Made by a program: the position numbers and the translations under genes. Under the pieces are notes generated by a model. That model saw only the letters and a program-made list of their open reading frames with translations. It was not told the DNA's origin and searched no databases. Positions 21,487-33,299 of a DNA stretch of 64,000 bases are shown in pieces. How positions within the stretch are numbered: position 1 is the first letter of the stretch; each line of letters opens with the position of its first letter. The stretch covers positions 46,416,276-46,480,275 of the forward strand of contig CM070569.1 in NCBI GenBank assembly GCA_036346355.1. The letters are read 5' to 3'. The stretch is from Rhipidocladum racemiflorum. Taxonomy: Eukaryota > Streptophyta > Magnoliopsida > Poales > Poaceae.

Positions 21487-24400
21487 TCAAGTCACATTCC
21501 GATAGTCTAGGATGTTTAGCTCACTTCTCAATTCGCAAAATCGTTTCTCATCGAGAGGTTTGGTGAATATATCGGCCAATTGTTTCTCGGTTCTCACATA
21601 GGTAATATCTATGTCTCCCTTAAGAGAGTGATCTCTAAGGAAGTGGTGTCGGATGTCTATATGCTTGGTCCGAGAGTGTTGAACAGGATTGTTGGCTATC
21701 TTAATCGCACTCTCATTGTCACACAAGAGTGGTACTCTATCCAACTTTAGTCCAAAATCCTTCAAGGTTTGCCTCATCCATAGCAATTGTGCACAACAAC
21801 TTCCATGCAATATATTCAGCTTCTGCGGTGGATAGAGCTACTGAGTTTTGTTTCTTTGAGGACCAAGACACTAGTGATCTACCTAGAAATTGACAAGTCC
21901 CCGAAGTGCTTTTTCTATCCACTTTGCAACCCGCATAATCAGCATCCGAATAACCAATCAAATCGAATTTTGATCCTTTAGGATACCAAAGCCCTAAACT
22001 AGGTGTGTGAACTAAATATCTACGAATTCTTTTCACGGCTACTAGGTGGCACTCTTTAGGAGTGGCTTGAAATCTTGCACACATACACACACTAAGCATA
22101 ATATCAGGCCTAGATGCACAAAGATAAAGCAATGAACCTATCATGGATCGATATACCTTTTGATCCACGGGATTACCTTCTTCATTTAGGCCGAGATGTC
22201 CGTTTGTAGCCATGGGTGTGTGAATAGGTTTGGTGCTCTCCATGTCAAACTTCTTGAGCATATCTTTGATGTACTTTGTTTGGCATAAGAATGTACCTTC
22301 CTTGAGTTGTTTGATTTGAAATCCGAGGAAGAACTTTAGCTCGCCCATCATTAACATCTCAAATCTTTTTAGTCATCAACCTCTTTGAATTCCTCACAAA
22401 AACTTTTATTAGTAGAACCAAATATAATGTCATCGACATATATTTGGCACACAAATAGATCATTATCAACATATTTTGTGAAGAGAGTAGGATCGACTTT
22501 ACCAATTTCAAACCCTTTTAATAAGAAAATCCTTAAGACATTCATACCATGCTCTAGGTGCTTGCTTAAGCCCATAGAGCCTTATGGAGTTTGTAAACAT
22601 GCGTAGGGTTTTTGTGATCCTCCATTCCCGGCGGTTGCTCAACGTAAACCAATTCGGCAATTGGACCATTTAGGAATGCACTCTTGACGTCCATTTGATA
22701 AAGCTTGAAATCATGGTGAGTAGCAAATGCAACTAATATCACAATTGATTCTAATCTAGCAACGGAGCATAAGTCTCACCAAAATCCAAACCTTCAATTT
22801 GAGTGAATCCTTGAGCTACCAACCGAGCTTTATTTCTTGTGACAACTCCGTTTCGTCTTGTTTGTTGCGGAAGACCCATTTGGTTCCAATCACGCTTTTG
22901 ATTTGGTCTTTCCACCAACGACCACACCTTGTTTCTAACGAAGTTGTTAAGCTCTTCATGCATAGCCATTATCCAATCCGGATCTCTTAGTGCATCTTCA
23001 ACCTTCAAAGGTTCCAAAGTAGACACAAAAGAGTAAAATTCGCAAAAATTAGCTACTCTTGAGCGTGTAGTTACCCCCTTTTGGATATCACCGAGAATGT
23101 TATCGACGGGGTGATGTCTTTGGACACTTTGATGCACTCTTGGATGCGGCATTTGAGACGTTTGTTGAATTGGCTCATTATCTTCAATTTGATCATCCTC
23201 CATTAATTTGCTTGAACTATCTTGAGGAATGTCTTGATTTTGATTTGAAGTGGGAGGCTCCACTTGTGTAGATGAATTATCTTGATGCACCTTTTCTTGC
23301 GGTCTCACTTCACCTATTGCCATCTTCTTGATCGCAATGCTTGGCTCTTCCTCATTTTCTAGCACATTTAAATCAACTTGCTCTACTTGAGAGCCGTTAG
23401 ATTCATCAAATGTCACGTCTCTCGCTATTTCAACGCAACCCGAGGTTTTGTTGAAAACGCGATAGGCATAGGCATTTGATCCATATCCTAGCAAGAAACC
23501 TTCATCGATCTTAGGAGCAAATTTAGAGTTCTTGGGTTTCTTGTTAAGAATGAAACATTTACTACCGAAAACTCTGAAATATGAAACATTTGATTTGTTA
23601 CCGGTGAGGAGTTCGTAAGCCGTTTTCTTCAATATTTTGTGGAGATATAAACGGTTGATGGAGTGACATGCGGTGTTGACGGCTTCCGCCCAAAAGTGAT
23701 CGGAGATCTTGTATTCATCAAGCATTGTCCTTGCCATCTCGATCAACGTCCGGTTCTTCCTTTCTACCACTCCATTTTGTTGAGGGGAGTATGGAGCAGA
23801 GAACTCGTGCTTGATCCCTTCTTCATCAAGAAATTCTTCGACTTGAATGTTCTTGAATTCGCTTCCATTGTCACTTCGAATCTTCTTGATCTTCAACTCG
23901 AATTCATTTTGGGCTCTTCTTGCAAATTTCTTAATTATCCCTTGTGTCTCACTTTTCTCTTGCAAAAAGAACACCCACGTGAAGCGTGAAAAGTCATCAA
24001 CAATGACTAAACCATACTTGTTACCTCCGATGCTTATATAAGCGATAGGTCCGAAGAGGTCCATGTGTAGAAGCTCCAATGGTCTTGTCGTTGTCATGAT
24101 GTTCTTTGCGGGATGACGCGCTCCAACTTGCTTTCCGGCTTGACAAGCGCTACAAATCTGTTTTCTCAAACTCAACATTCGTTAGTCCAATGATGTGGTC
24201 ACCCTTTAGAAGCTTGTCGAGGTTCCTCATGCCAACATGAGCTAGCCGGCGATGCCACAACCAACCCATGCTAGACTTTGCCATCAAGCATGTTTGAAGT
24301 TTAGCGCTATTTGAATTGAAATCAACCAAATAGAGCTTACCCTTCAAATATCCTTTAAAAGCAATTGAGGAGTCGTCTCTTCTAAAGACGGTCACATCCA

Positions 24401-24653
24401 AATTAGTAAATAGACAATTATAACCCATCTCGCCTGATTGCGACACGGATAACAAATTGTAATTTAAGGACTTAACTAGCAAGACATTTGATATTGAATG
24501 ATCATTAGAAATAGCAATTTTACCTAATCCCATTACCTCACCTTTACCATTATCGCCAAACACAATATTTTCATATTGTGACCCTTTCTCATCAAAAGAT
24601 GAAAACATTTTCTTTTCTCCGGTCATGTGGTTTGTGCAACCACTATCAAGCAC
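21487..24653 (-). pseudogene. pol: pol of copy C (broken)
   Basis: Same Pol as copy B, with protease from 24653 and RNase H end at 21487. Breaks relative to copy B lie near 24155 (lost bases after the integrase zinc cysteines), 22760-22890 (several indels in RT), about 22525-22590, 22375 and 21800. The integrase core is one open block of 475 codons (24178-22751). The YVDD box, ALSTAEAEY and DNESA are all readable but in different frames. As in copy A, one extra base near 24670 puts protease and Gag in different frames. Confidence 0.92.
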
Positions 24654-24693
24654 CCAACTTGATCCCCCGGAGGTATAATCCTACGAAAACGCA

Positions 24694-24862
24694 TCAAGTC
24701 TTGTTTTTAGGTACCCAAATTCTTTTGGGTCCTTGCATGTTAGTAATTAAAACTTTTGGTACCCACACTTTCTTTTTGCTCACATCATTAGAGTGGTGGG
24801 CACCGACAAAATGAGCAACCACTTTACCACGGTGGTTTCTCTTCAATATGTAAGAAGCAAAG
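24694..24862 (-). pseudogene. gag: gag of copy C, C-terminal remnant after the Tat insertion
   Basis: The last ~55 codons of Sirevirus Gag, including SYILKRNHRGKVV, the basic VPKVLITNMQGPKRIWVPKNKT-type tail and the UGA stop. They are separated from the rest of the gene by 13,958 bp of inserted Ty3/gypsy DNA. The 5-bp duplication CAAAG sits at 24858-24862. Minus-strand readings that run from the Tat LTR into this tail are chimeric and not a gene. Confidence 0.88.
24858..24862. repeat. Target-site duplication, left
   Basis: CAAAG, identical to 38821-38825. Removing the element and one copy restores the gag sequence seen in copies A and B. Confidence 0.95.
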
Positions 24863-25736
24863 TGACGAGTACCCATACCATGGGTACCCCCATCAGCCCG
24901 GAAGCACGAACGGGCTGACCTATCACGACGGAAGTCCGGCACCACCGAAAGGTACTTGGGCCGCAAAGAACGAGCCCCGACCTGTGCGGGGCCGACCCCG
25001 GACGGTCGGCGGACTCTGGTTCCAAGCGGTCGGCAAGACACGCCGCCGCCTAATATCGAAGCTCAAGCTCCGGCCACGCACTAGTCAGCCAGGCTCACGC
25101 GATGTCAATTGCCTTGTGCGCAGATGTCCCCTAACATCCGTACAGTAGGCGGCTCCTTCCCAAGGTTGTCGAAGAGCCACCGAAGAAGTCAAACCCCGCC
25201 CCGCCGCTCGGCACACCGCAGAGGAGTACGCCCACTCCCGAGGCCTAAGCAAAGTCAAGCGCCATTAAAGTCACCAAGGCTGACAAGAGCACCACGCAAC
25301 ACGCCACCTCGACAAGATACGCAAGATCAGACGCTAGAGCCACCAACCCTACCTCGGGACAGGCAGGGGTTGGCCGGACAAGACATGCAGACCCCTCTCC
25401 TCGTAGTCTTCACAACTCCCGTGTAAACTGCCTCCTCCGTCTATATAAGGAGAGGCAGGGCCCGAGAGGGAGGGGCGCGGGGAAAAGGAAAAACAGTCTC
25501 CTAGGTAGCCTCGACTCCCTAGCGAAAACCTCAAGGGGATCGGACTGACCGGCCGTCGCCTCGCTGTACACCCCCTGTCTGTCTCCAAAAGATCAATACA
25601 TTCACACCGCACGAATCGAGTAGGGACATTCGGCCCGAACCAAGATACATCTTCGACTCCACGAGTCGACCATTCGGGAGAGGGAGCGCGACCCATCCGA
25701 CCATAAAATCGTATTGCCGGTGCACGAAACACCGGC
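24863..25736 (+). repeat. 5' LTR of the Tat element
   Basis: Begins TGACGAGTACCCATACCATG and ends near ACGAAACACCG before the PBS. A TATA box (CTATATAAG) lies at 25441-25449. Compared with the 3' LTR it lacks 19 bp between two AAGACA motifs and has many point differences, so the pair is not newly inserted unless these are assembly errors. Confidence 0.9.
25441..25449 (+). promoter_or_regulatory. TATA box in Tat 5' LTR
   Basis: CTATATAAG followed by GAGAGGC. Conserved in the 3' LTR and in the related solo LTR (60792-60800), marking the LTR promoter. Confidence 0.75.
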
Positions 25737-25739
25737 GGT

Positions 25740-25757
25740 TGGCGCGCCGGTAGGGAG
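25740..25757 (+). promoter_or_regulatory. Primer-binding site of the Tat element
   Basis: TGGCGCGCCGGTAGGGAG directly after the 5' LTR. A TGGCGC-type PBS is usual for plant gypsy elements. I cannot fix the exact tRNA without comparison. Confidence 0.7.
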
Positions 25758-25786
25758 CTCGCGGCGTCTTCACCGACATCTTCATC

Positions 25787-27692
25787 TTGGATTCCCATTC
25801 TCCTCCTCGATGGCTTCCTCCCACTACGCTTTCGCCGCAGATCGAGGGGTGGATCCGCTTCGGCGCCCTCGATTTCATCGTCACCACGGCGGGGGAGCTT
25901 GTCCTCGTCCCTGCTGCTGTCCGGGACCGGACGCCCTCCGCAAGCCTGGATGCGATCGCTGACGTCCTCAGCAACCTCAGCCTCGAGGCCCCGCGCAAGC
26001 GCCGCGGGCGCGACGGCGCCGGCGTTGCTCTGGCAACACCGCGATACGGCCCGGCGAGCGGCGGAACCACCTCCACGAGCTCACAACTCGTGGCCATGGC
26101 CGGCATGCCACGGCTTCCCTCCACGACTGGCCGACGGATTCCTCTAGCCACGGCTCTAGCTCCGAGCAAGGAGTGTGCCCCTCGAAGGGCCTACGCGCAT
26201 GAGTGCAATATGACGGTGCGGGCGAGCCATCCTCCACTTCGCTACCATCGGGACCCTCCTCCCGCGACGAAGCGCGGCGGGAGGAATCCGGCGGGAAGAC
26301 GACGACAAGACTTCATAACGCTTCGCTGACCTCCGGCGCGAGGAGCTAGAAGCCCAAAGGCCGAGCTCGATAAGCCGCAGTCGAATCGAGCGCCGTCGGC
26401 CTAGCCCACCACCACCTCGGCGCAGCCTTGGCGCCCAAGGTCAGTGCATCGACAGCAATTGGTCGAGGAAGCGAACGGCCTTCCGTTCTTCCCTCACGCC
26501 AACCGTAACATTGCCGCCGCGGCAATGCCGCCCGAGGGCTGCTCGAGCCAACGGAGCCTGGCCAAGGCCACCTACCGTAACCTTCGGGATGGTAGAGCGT
26601 CTTGTCGTTCAAGACGCCCAAGGTTCTAGTTCCCGTGAACGGCGCCACCTCGGGCCGCTCGGGCCACTCTCTCACAGGGCCGCCGAGCTCAGCCAAGACG
26701 GCCCCGCCTCACGAACTCCCCAGGCATCATACACCCGGTGCGCCATCGCCTGGGGACAAGTATGATCTCCGCACCACCCTCGAGGCGCTGGCGAAGGAGA
26801 GCTACCGACGCGGCAGCACTCGCAGATCGCCGATAGCGGGCGACGCGACCATCCCGACTCAGATTCGACGGTCCCGGGCCGCTGCGGCGCTTCACTCCGC
26901 CAGATCCAACGCCGACTTCCCGGCCGATTCCGGCCCCGACCAACATAGCCAAGTACACGGGGCTACCAACCCGATGTCACGGTTAGAGGACTACCGGCTC
27001 GCTGTCGAGCCGGGGAGCGACAGACGACTCCTTCGTTATCCAAGACCTCCCCATCTATCTTGCGGACTCAGCTCGAGCATGGCTCGAGTACCTGCCCGCA
27101 GATACCATCGGCAGCTGGGCCGACCTGACGAACCTTTCGTCGGAAATTTCCAGGGCACATACAAACGCCCTGGCAACTCCTGGGACCTGAAAAGCTGCAA
27201 GCAAAGCGGGGAGACCCTCGGGACTACATCCGCCGCTTCTCCCAAAGATGCAATGAGCTCCCGACATCCGCGACGCCGACGTCGTCGGCGTTTCATCTAC
27301 GGCACCACGTCGCGAGGCTCAGTCCACAAGTTGGTGTGCGAAGCCGGACCACCAAGGAGCTCCTCAACATCGCCACCAATCACGCCTCCGGCGAGGAGGC
27401 CGTGGGGGCCATCTTCGAAAGGAAGACGGCCCACAAAGCAGCCAGCCTCGGAGCCAGCGCCCCCTCCGACCGCCCTGACAAAAGAAAGCGGAAGGGGAAG
27501 CAGGGCCGCGAAGGCCGAATGGTCGCGCTAGCCGACCGACCGCCAAGCAAAGAGGCTCGGCAGACGCCCGACCGATTCGAGAAGGCGATGGATAGTCCGT
27601 GCCGAACCACGACTATCCGTCAAGCACAAGTATCGGGACTGCGAAGTCCTGAAGCGGTTTCTCTCCGGAAACCCCACGACGTCGCGGGGTAA
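25787..27692 (+). pseudogene. gag: gag of the Tat element (frameshifted)
   Basis: Structural protein region. The recognisable gag core is around 27130-27430: FVGNFQGTYKRPGNSWDL, then basic residues, and further on ATNHASGEEAVGAIF, both typical of plant Tat-group Gag. The upstream part (from about 25787) is GC-rich and low in recognisable motifs. It switches frame several times, for example near 26340-26600 and 27215-27360, so no single reading frame covers it. I see no clear zinc knuckle. Confidence 0.75.
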
Positions 27693-28600
27693 GGGGAAGA
27701 AGCGCGACCCGGCGCCCGACGCCGGGACAAAGGGCGATGAGCCAGCCGACGAGTTCCCACAACTCGACGGCTGTCTCATGATCTTCGGAGGGGCGGAGTG
27801 CTACGCTGACAAGCGACGGCTGAAGCTCGCCCACCGAGAGGTCCACACGGCTACTCCCGCCGTGCCCACCTACTTGAGGTGGTCGGAGTGCCCGATCGCC
27901 TTCGACCGAACCGACCACCCCGACCACATCCCGCACCCGGGACGCTATCCGCTCGTCGTCGACCCCATCGTGGGGACGAAGCGCCTGACCAAGGTACTCA
28001 TGGACGGCGGCAGCAGTCTCAACATCATGTATATTGAGACCTTGGATGCCCTGGGGGTCCCTCGCTCCGCCCTCCGGCCGAGCAAGGCGCCCTTCCATGG
28101 CGTCGTGCACTGTGCCAACAGCCCACCCACCCCTCGGGCAAGTCGGCTGCCGTCACCTTTGGGAGCCCTGACAACTTCCGCACCGAAAACCTCACTTTCG
28201 AGGTTGTGGACTTCAGGCTCCTACCACGCCATTTTGGGACGACCATGTTACGCGAAGTTCATGGCGGTCCCCAATTACACCTACCTCAAGCTGAAGATGC
28301 CAGGGCCGCAAGGAGTCATCATCGTGGCCACATCTTTCCAGCTCGCCTACAATCTGAGCCGGCAAACATGAAGCTGGCCTCGCCGTCCTCGCTTCTGCCG
28401 AGCTCGCCCAGCTCCAGGAGAAGGCCCCCGGATCCACCCCCGACTCCAGCAAGTCGGGACTAGCTCTTTCAAGTCCGCGGAGGACACGAAGGAGGTCGCT
28501 GTTGATCCCGAGGATCCCGCCAAGACTGCGGATCGGGGCCGCCCTCACCACCAAATAGGAAGGCGCGCTGTCGACTTCCTCCAAGCAAACCGAGATGTCT
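27693..28600 (+). pseudogene. pol: Protease region of Tat pol
   Basis: Retropepsin-like aspartic protease that would mature the polyprotein. The active-site motif LMDGGSSLNIMY lies at about 28000-28035, preceded by the conserved PLVVDPIVGTKRLTKV strand. The open block runs 27778-28371. The frame is lost near 28120, 28235 and 28370, so the protease does not read directly into RT. Confidence 0.8.
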
Positions 28601-28604
28601 TCGC

Positions 28605-29450
28605 TTGGAGACCTCGGACATGCCAGAGTCGAAGGAGGTCGCCGAGCACTCCCTGAACATTCGACCTGGATCCAGACCGATCGCCCAGCGCCTGCGCCGT
28701 TTCGACGAAGAGAAGCGACGGGCCATTGGGGAAGAGATCGCCAAACTTTTGGCCGCCGGTTTTGTAAGGGAGGTGCGTCACCCCGAGTGGCTCGCCAATC
28801 CCGTCCTTGTAAAGAAAAAGTCGGGGCAATGGAGAATGTGCGTTGACTACACGAGCCTCAACAAGGCCTGTCCGAAAGATCCATTCCCATTGCCTCGCAT
28901 CGACCAGGTCGTGGACTCCACCGCCGGGTGTGAGTCCCTTTCCTTTTTGGATGCCTACTCGGGCTATCACCAGATTGTGATGAAGGAGTCCGATCAGCTC
29001 GCGACCTCCTTCATCACCCCGTATGGCTCATACTGTTACGTCACGATGCCTTTTGGTCTAAAAAACGCGGGCGCCACGTACCAGCGATGTATGCAGGCGT
29101 GTTTTTCGGACCAAATTGGCCGTAACATCGAAGCCTACGTCGACGACATCGTTGTCAAGACCAGGAAGGCCGATGACCTCATCACCGACCTGGAGGAGAC
29201 TTTTGCGAACCTCCGACGATTTCGCATAAAGCTCAACCCCGAGAAGTGCGTCTTCGGGGTCCCCAAGGGCAAGTTGCTGGGATTCATCGTCTCCGAGCGC
29301 GGCATCGAAGCCAACCGAGATAAGATCTCCGCTATCGCAAGGATGGGGCCAATCAACGATCCAAGGGAGTTCAAAGGTGATGGGATGCCTCGCGATCGAG
29401 TCGCTTTGTATCCCGCCTCGGCGAACGAGGGATGCCACTCTACAAGCTGA
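28605..29450 (+). CDS. pol: Reverse transcriptase domain of Tat pol
   Basis: Open block of 281 codons with the Ty3/gypsy RT core: WLANPVLVKKKSGQWRMCVD, LNKACPKDPFPLPRID, LSFLDAYSGYHQI, MPFGLKNAGATYQR, the catalytic YVDD followed by IVVKTR, and the LNPEKCVFGV thumb-side motif. It copies the genomic RNA into DNA from a tRNA primer. The listed start is simply the first in-frame methionine; the protein would be part of a polyprotein. The frame ends in a short out-of-frame tail after a shift near 29380, before RNase H. Confidence 0.9.
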   Translation: METSDMPESKEVAEHSLNIRPGSRPIAQRLRRFDEEKRRAIGEEIAKLLAAGFVREVRHPEWLANPVLVKKKSGQWRMCVDYTSLNKACPKDPFPLPRIDQVVDSTAGCESLSFLDAYSGYHQIVMKESDQLATSFITPYGSYCYVTMPFGLKNAGATYQRCMQACFSDQIGRNIEAYVDDIVVKTRKADDLITDLEETFANLRRFRIKLNPEKCVFGVPKGKLLGFIVSERGIEANRDKISAIARMGPINDPREFKGDGMPRDRVALYPASANEGCHSTS

Positions 29451-29975
29451 TGAAGAAGTCCGACCACTTTTCCTGGACCAACGAAGCTCAGGAAGCCTTT
29501 AGTCGACTAAAAGCCTTTCTGACCTCACCTCCGGTCCTGGTCGCCCCGGAGCCGCAGGAGCCTTTGCTCCTCTACATCGCCGCCACGACTCAGGTCGTCA
29601 GCGCGGCACTTGTTGTGGAACGAGCGGAGGAAGGCCGCGTTCTCAAGGTGCAAAGGCCGGTCTACTTCGTCAGCGAGGTGCTCTCCGATACAAAGGTCCG
29701 ATATCCCAGTGCATGAAGTTGCTATACTCGGTGCTCATCGCCAAGAGGAAGCTTGCCCATTACTTCGATCGGCACCCCATCTCGTGGTAACCTCCTCGCC
29801 GCTCGGAGAAGTCGTCCACAACCGCGACGCTCTGGGAAGAATCGCCAAATGGGCTCTCGAGCTCAACGGCCTCGACATATCGACGTCCTCAGGACGGCGA
29901 TCAAGTCCCAGTCTTGGCGGACTTTGTCGCCGAGTGGACCGAGGCGCAAGTCCTCGCGGTCGAAGACCCGGAGTA
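29432..29975 (+). pseudogene. pol: RNase H (first) of Tat pol
   Basis: Gypsy RNase H region: FSWTNEAQEAFSRLKAFL, then LLLYIAATTQVVSAALV, then RPVYFVSEVLSDTKVRYP. It is open until about 29716, where a one-base shift occurs. The continuation (LLYSVLIAKRKL, then TSSPLGEV and RIAKWALEL) is readable in other frames to about 29970. It removes RNA from RNA/DNA hybrids. Confidence 0.85.
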
Positions 29976-29979
29976 ATCG

Positions 29980-30425
29980 ACGATGTACTTCGATGGGTCT
30001 TACACCAAGAACGGGCTGGCGCGGGGTCGTCATCATCTCCCACTCGGCAACAAACTCCGTGACGCCATACGACTACTCTTCGACGCCACCAACAATGTCG
30101 CCGAGTCTGAAGCCCTCGTCAACGGCTGCGAATCGCCGCCGACTGGGCGCACGACGTCTCAACGTTCGCGGCGACTCCAAGCTGGTCGTCGATCAAGTGA
30201 TGAAAGCCACCGAGCCCCGCGACGCTTCGGATGGCCGCCATCGCTGGAGGTCCGCAAGCTTGAGGAAAAGTTCAAGGGTTTCGAGCTCCATCATAGCTAC
30301 CGACGCTTATAACGGTGAAGCCGACTCCTCGCCAACCTCGCCTCGGGAAGGGGCCGGTTCCCCCAGGAATCTTCGTCTCCGACCTCAGCAGCCCATCAAT
30401 CCGGTTGGATCCGAATGCTGAGGGC
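29980..30425 (+). pseudogene. pol: Second RNase H (archaeal-type aRH) of Tat pol
   Basis: Begins YFDGSYTKNG, followed by LGNKLRDAIRLLFDATNNVA, RRLNVRGDSKLVVDQVMKA and a HHSY...NGEADS end. These are the catalytic D-E-D blocks of the extra RNase H found between RNase H and integrase in the Tat group. At least three frame changes (near 30030, 30105 and 30225) break it. The presence of this domain is the strongest evidence for the Tat assignment. Confidence 0.85.
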
Positions 30426-30639
30426 GCCGCCGACCCCCCAAAGGCGGGTGGCCCCACTGATCTTCGGTCAGATGCCCCCCCGCCTGGGTCGGACTTGGGC
30501 GTCCTGAGCATCGAAACCGACTGGAGGCGACCGTTTGTCGATCGATTGACAAACGGGTCGCTCCCCGCCGATACCACCGAGGCTCGGCGCCGCTTCGGCG
30601 GGCTAAGTCATTCGTCCCGATCGAGGGCGCCTCTACAAG

Positions 30640-31745
30640 AGGAGCCCGTCCGAATCCTTCGGCGTGCTCCGACCGACCAAGGGAAGCACCTTCGCAGGAC
30701 ATCCATGACGGGTGTCACGGGCACCATGACGCGCCGCGATCCCTGGTAGGAAAGGCCTTGACAAGGTTTCTCTTGGCCGACCGCCGTAGCGGATGCGACT
30801 CCATTGTCGGCACTGCGAAGGATGCCAATTCTTCGCCAGACAGACGCATCTTCTGCGCAAGCCTCGCAGACGATCCCCATCACATGGCCCTTCGCGGTTT
30901 GGGGACTCGACACAGTCGGACCCTTCAGAAAGGCGCCCGGGGGCTTCACTCACTTGCTTGTCGCCGTAGACAAGTTCACAAAGTGGATTGAAGCAAAGCC
31001 ATTGCAAAAGATCACATCAGCGCAGGCGGCAAGTTTCTTCCGCGACATTGTCTACCGGTTTGGGGTGCCCAACTCCATCATCACCGACAACGGGACGCAG
31101 TTCACGGGAAGGGAGTTCCTCGAGTTCTGCGACAACTTCAACATCCGAGTCGACTGGGCGGCAGTAGCACACCCCCGAGCCAACGGACAGGCCGAGCGAG
31201 CCAACGGCATGATCCTCCAAGGACTCAAGCCGCGAATCTTCAGCCGACTGAAGAAATTCGCGGGACGATGGGCTGCCGAACTACCGCCCGTGCTTTGGAG
31301 TCTGCGAACCACGCCAACCCGGTCGACCGGGTTCACTCCTTTTTTCTTGGTGTTCGGGGCGGAAGCTGTCCTCCCGACCGACCTTGAGTACGGCGCACCA
31401 AGGGTGCAGAACTACAACAACGCACGGGCAGTCGAGGAACAACAAGATAACCTCGACCAACTCGACGAAGCTCGAGACGTCGCGGTCCTACGGTCGGCAA
31501 AGTATCAGCAGGCGCTGCGTCGCTACCACAGCCGACGGGTCCGCGGCCGCTCGTTCGAAATCGGCGACTTAGTGCTACGCCAAGTCCAGTCCGCGAAGGA
31601 CAGGCACAAGCTCTCCCCACCTTGGGAGGGCCCTTTCACCATCGCGGAAGTCCTCCGACCCGGCACTTTCCGCCTCAAAGACACCGAAGGGAATCTCGTG
31701 ACAAACGCCTGGAACATAGAGAAGCTGAGAAGGTTCTATCCATAG
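30640..31745 (+). CDS. pol: Integrase of Tat pol
   Basis: Inserts the DNA copy into the host genome. The C-terminal 313 codons (30804-31745) are open: core residues D in WGLDTVGPF, D in TDNGTQFTG and E in RANGQAERANG, then the GPF/Y-type C-terminal region (SPPWEGPFTIAEVL, then GTFRLKDTEGN) and the usual NAWNIEKLRRFYP ending. The upstream zinc-binding HHCC region (about 30690-30840) is present in other frames, so the N-terminus is broken near 30800. Confidence 0.9.
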
Positions 31746-33299
31746 TCGGCCTCTCTCCTCTCTTTGTACCATACGAAAAAACACTCGAGCAAAGAAAGCT
31801 GCAGCAGTCGGACGACCGACCAAGTGGTTTTTTCTCTCTCGAACCTCTCTCGTTTTGCTGATCATGAGCACTGCGACCCCCGCCCCGAAAGCAGAGGTCC
31901 CGAAGCTGTCCTCCTTCGATCACGTGCGAAAGAACGAGGGCTAGATCTCAACACAAAAAGAGAAGGAGCGAAACGAAAAGGGAAACCCGAACACTTTATT
32001 TATTTATGGAGGAACATCGCCCCAACCAAGAGCGAACCGCCCATTGCGATCTTGGTGCGCGCCACTGCCGGCCGAGCTCGACGGCGTGCCTCTACCACCG
32101 CGCAATAGTGGCGCCCTCACTTCTCGGCCGAGGAACGCCGACGACGAGGACGCCGACTTCGCCGCGACGTCCTCACGAGCAGCGGCCAAGCATCCGCCAC
32201 CTCCCGCAACCAGGCCTGATGGGCAACCACCTCCTCGCGAAGCTGAGCATTGTGGTCCGCCATGGCGCATGGAGCAACAGGCGCCTTGGCGCCTCTCCTT
32301 TTATAACCCGCGGCGCGGAAGATAAAGCGCCCCAAGTCGCCAAGGCAGTACGAGAGGAGCAGAAGACGAAGCGCCTTGGGGTCACGCGACGGCGCAGAAG
32401 ACGAAGCGCCCAGCGTCAGCTCCAAAATCAGCGCGGTCCTCAAGGCGAGTTAATCCACCCTTATCTCCGAAAGCAGAAAATTCCTTTTCGGAAAAAATCG
32501 CACACCCACCGCGAACTCAAGCGGCGCGTGGCGACTGCACCCTCAGTCCCCACGCACCACTCGGGGGCTGCATGACCTCGGGGGCCGGCGACTTAAATCG
32601 ATAACCGGTTACCACTCCGACCGAGCTCCCCTCCTAAAGTAACCTCCTCAAAACCAAAATGCTACGGCCCACGCCCCAGCGGCTACGGTTCCGAAGTAGC
32701 ACTTTGTGCAAAAAGGAGGCTACCTGAGCGAAGGGCCGAGCGGCGGTCGGATGGAGCCTTTCGATATAGGTTGACGAATGCTACGACTTACGCCCCAGCG
32801 GCCCAACCCGACCATCATTTAAAAACGTATGGTCGCTAACCTAAGCCGCACTCCGACCGACCGAGCTATCTACCTCGCGACTATTTCCCTCGGCTCAAAG
32901 TACTACGGCCTACGCCCCCGCGGCTACGGTTTCGAAGTAGCACTCTGCGGAGGGAAACAAGCCCCCCGAGCAAGAAACACTACGAGCGGTCGGAGCACCC
33001 CGACTTAGGTTAGATTTCAACCCGCCAAAAGCTTCGCGAAGGAGGTGGTTCGACTCCAACACCTCCTTCACCAAGCAATCGCTCGAGGCAGCTCGCCCTC
33101 CCCCATGTCCTCTTCGCATGAATCTGGTGCAACGCCTACGCTCTCAGGGCACCCCTGTGGACCCCCGTAGCTACGGTTGATAAATTGCCCAAATTCATAA
33201 AAGAAACACGGGATAGACGGGCAGAGTAACTTAAAACAGCCCGGCCGAAGCTCGACTAGGGCAATTGCATTCATCACATACATTGCCAAAAAAGCAAGC
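31746..33299. other. Post-integrase non-coding region of the Tat element
   Basis: No supportable gene. Around 32660-32950 a motif containing CGCCCCAGCGGCTACGG and TTCGAAGTAGCACT is repeated at about 32662, 32776 and 32903 in diverged form. On the minus strand, AATAAATAAAG near 31990-32010 could be a polyadenylation signal for the antisense gene. Confidence 0.6.
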
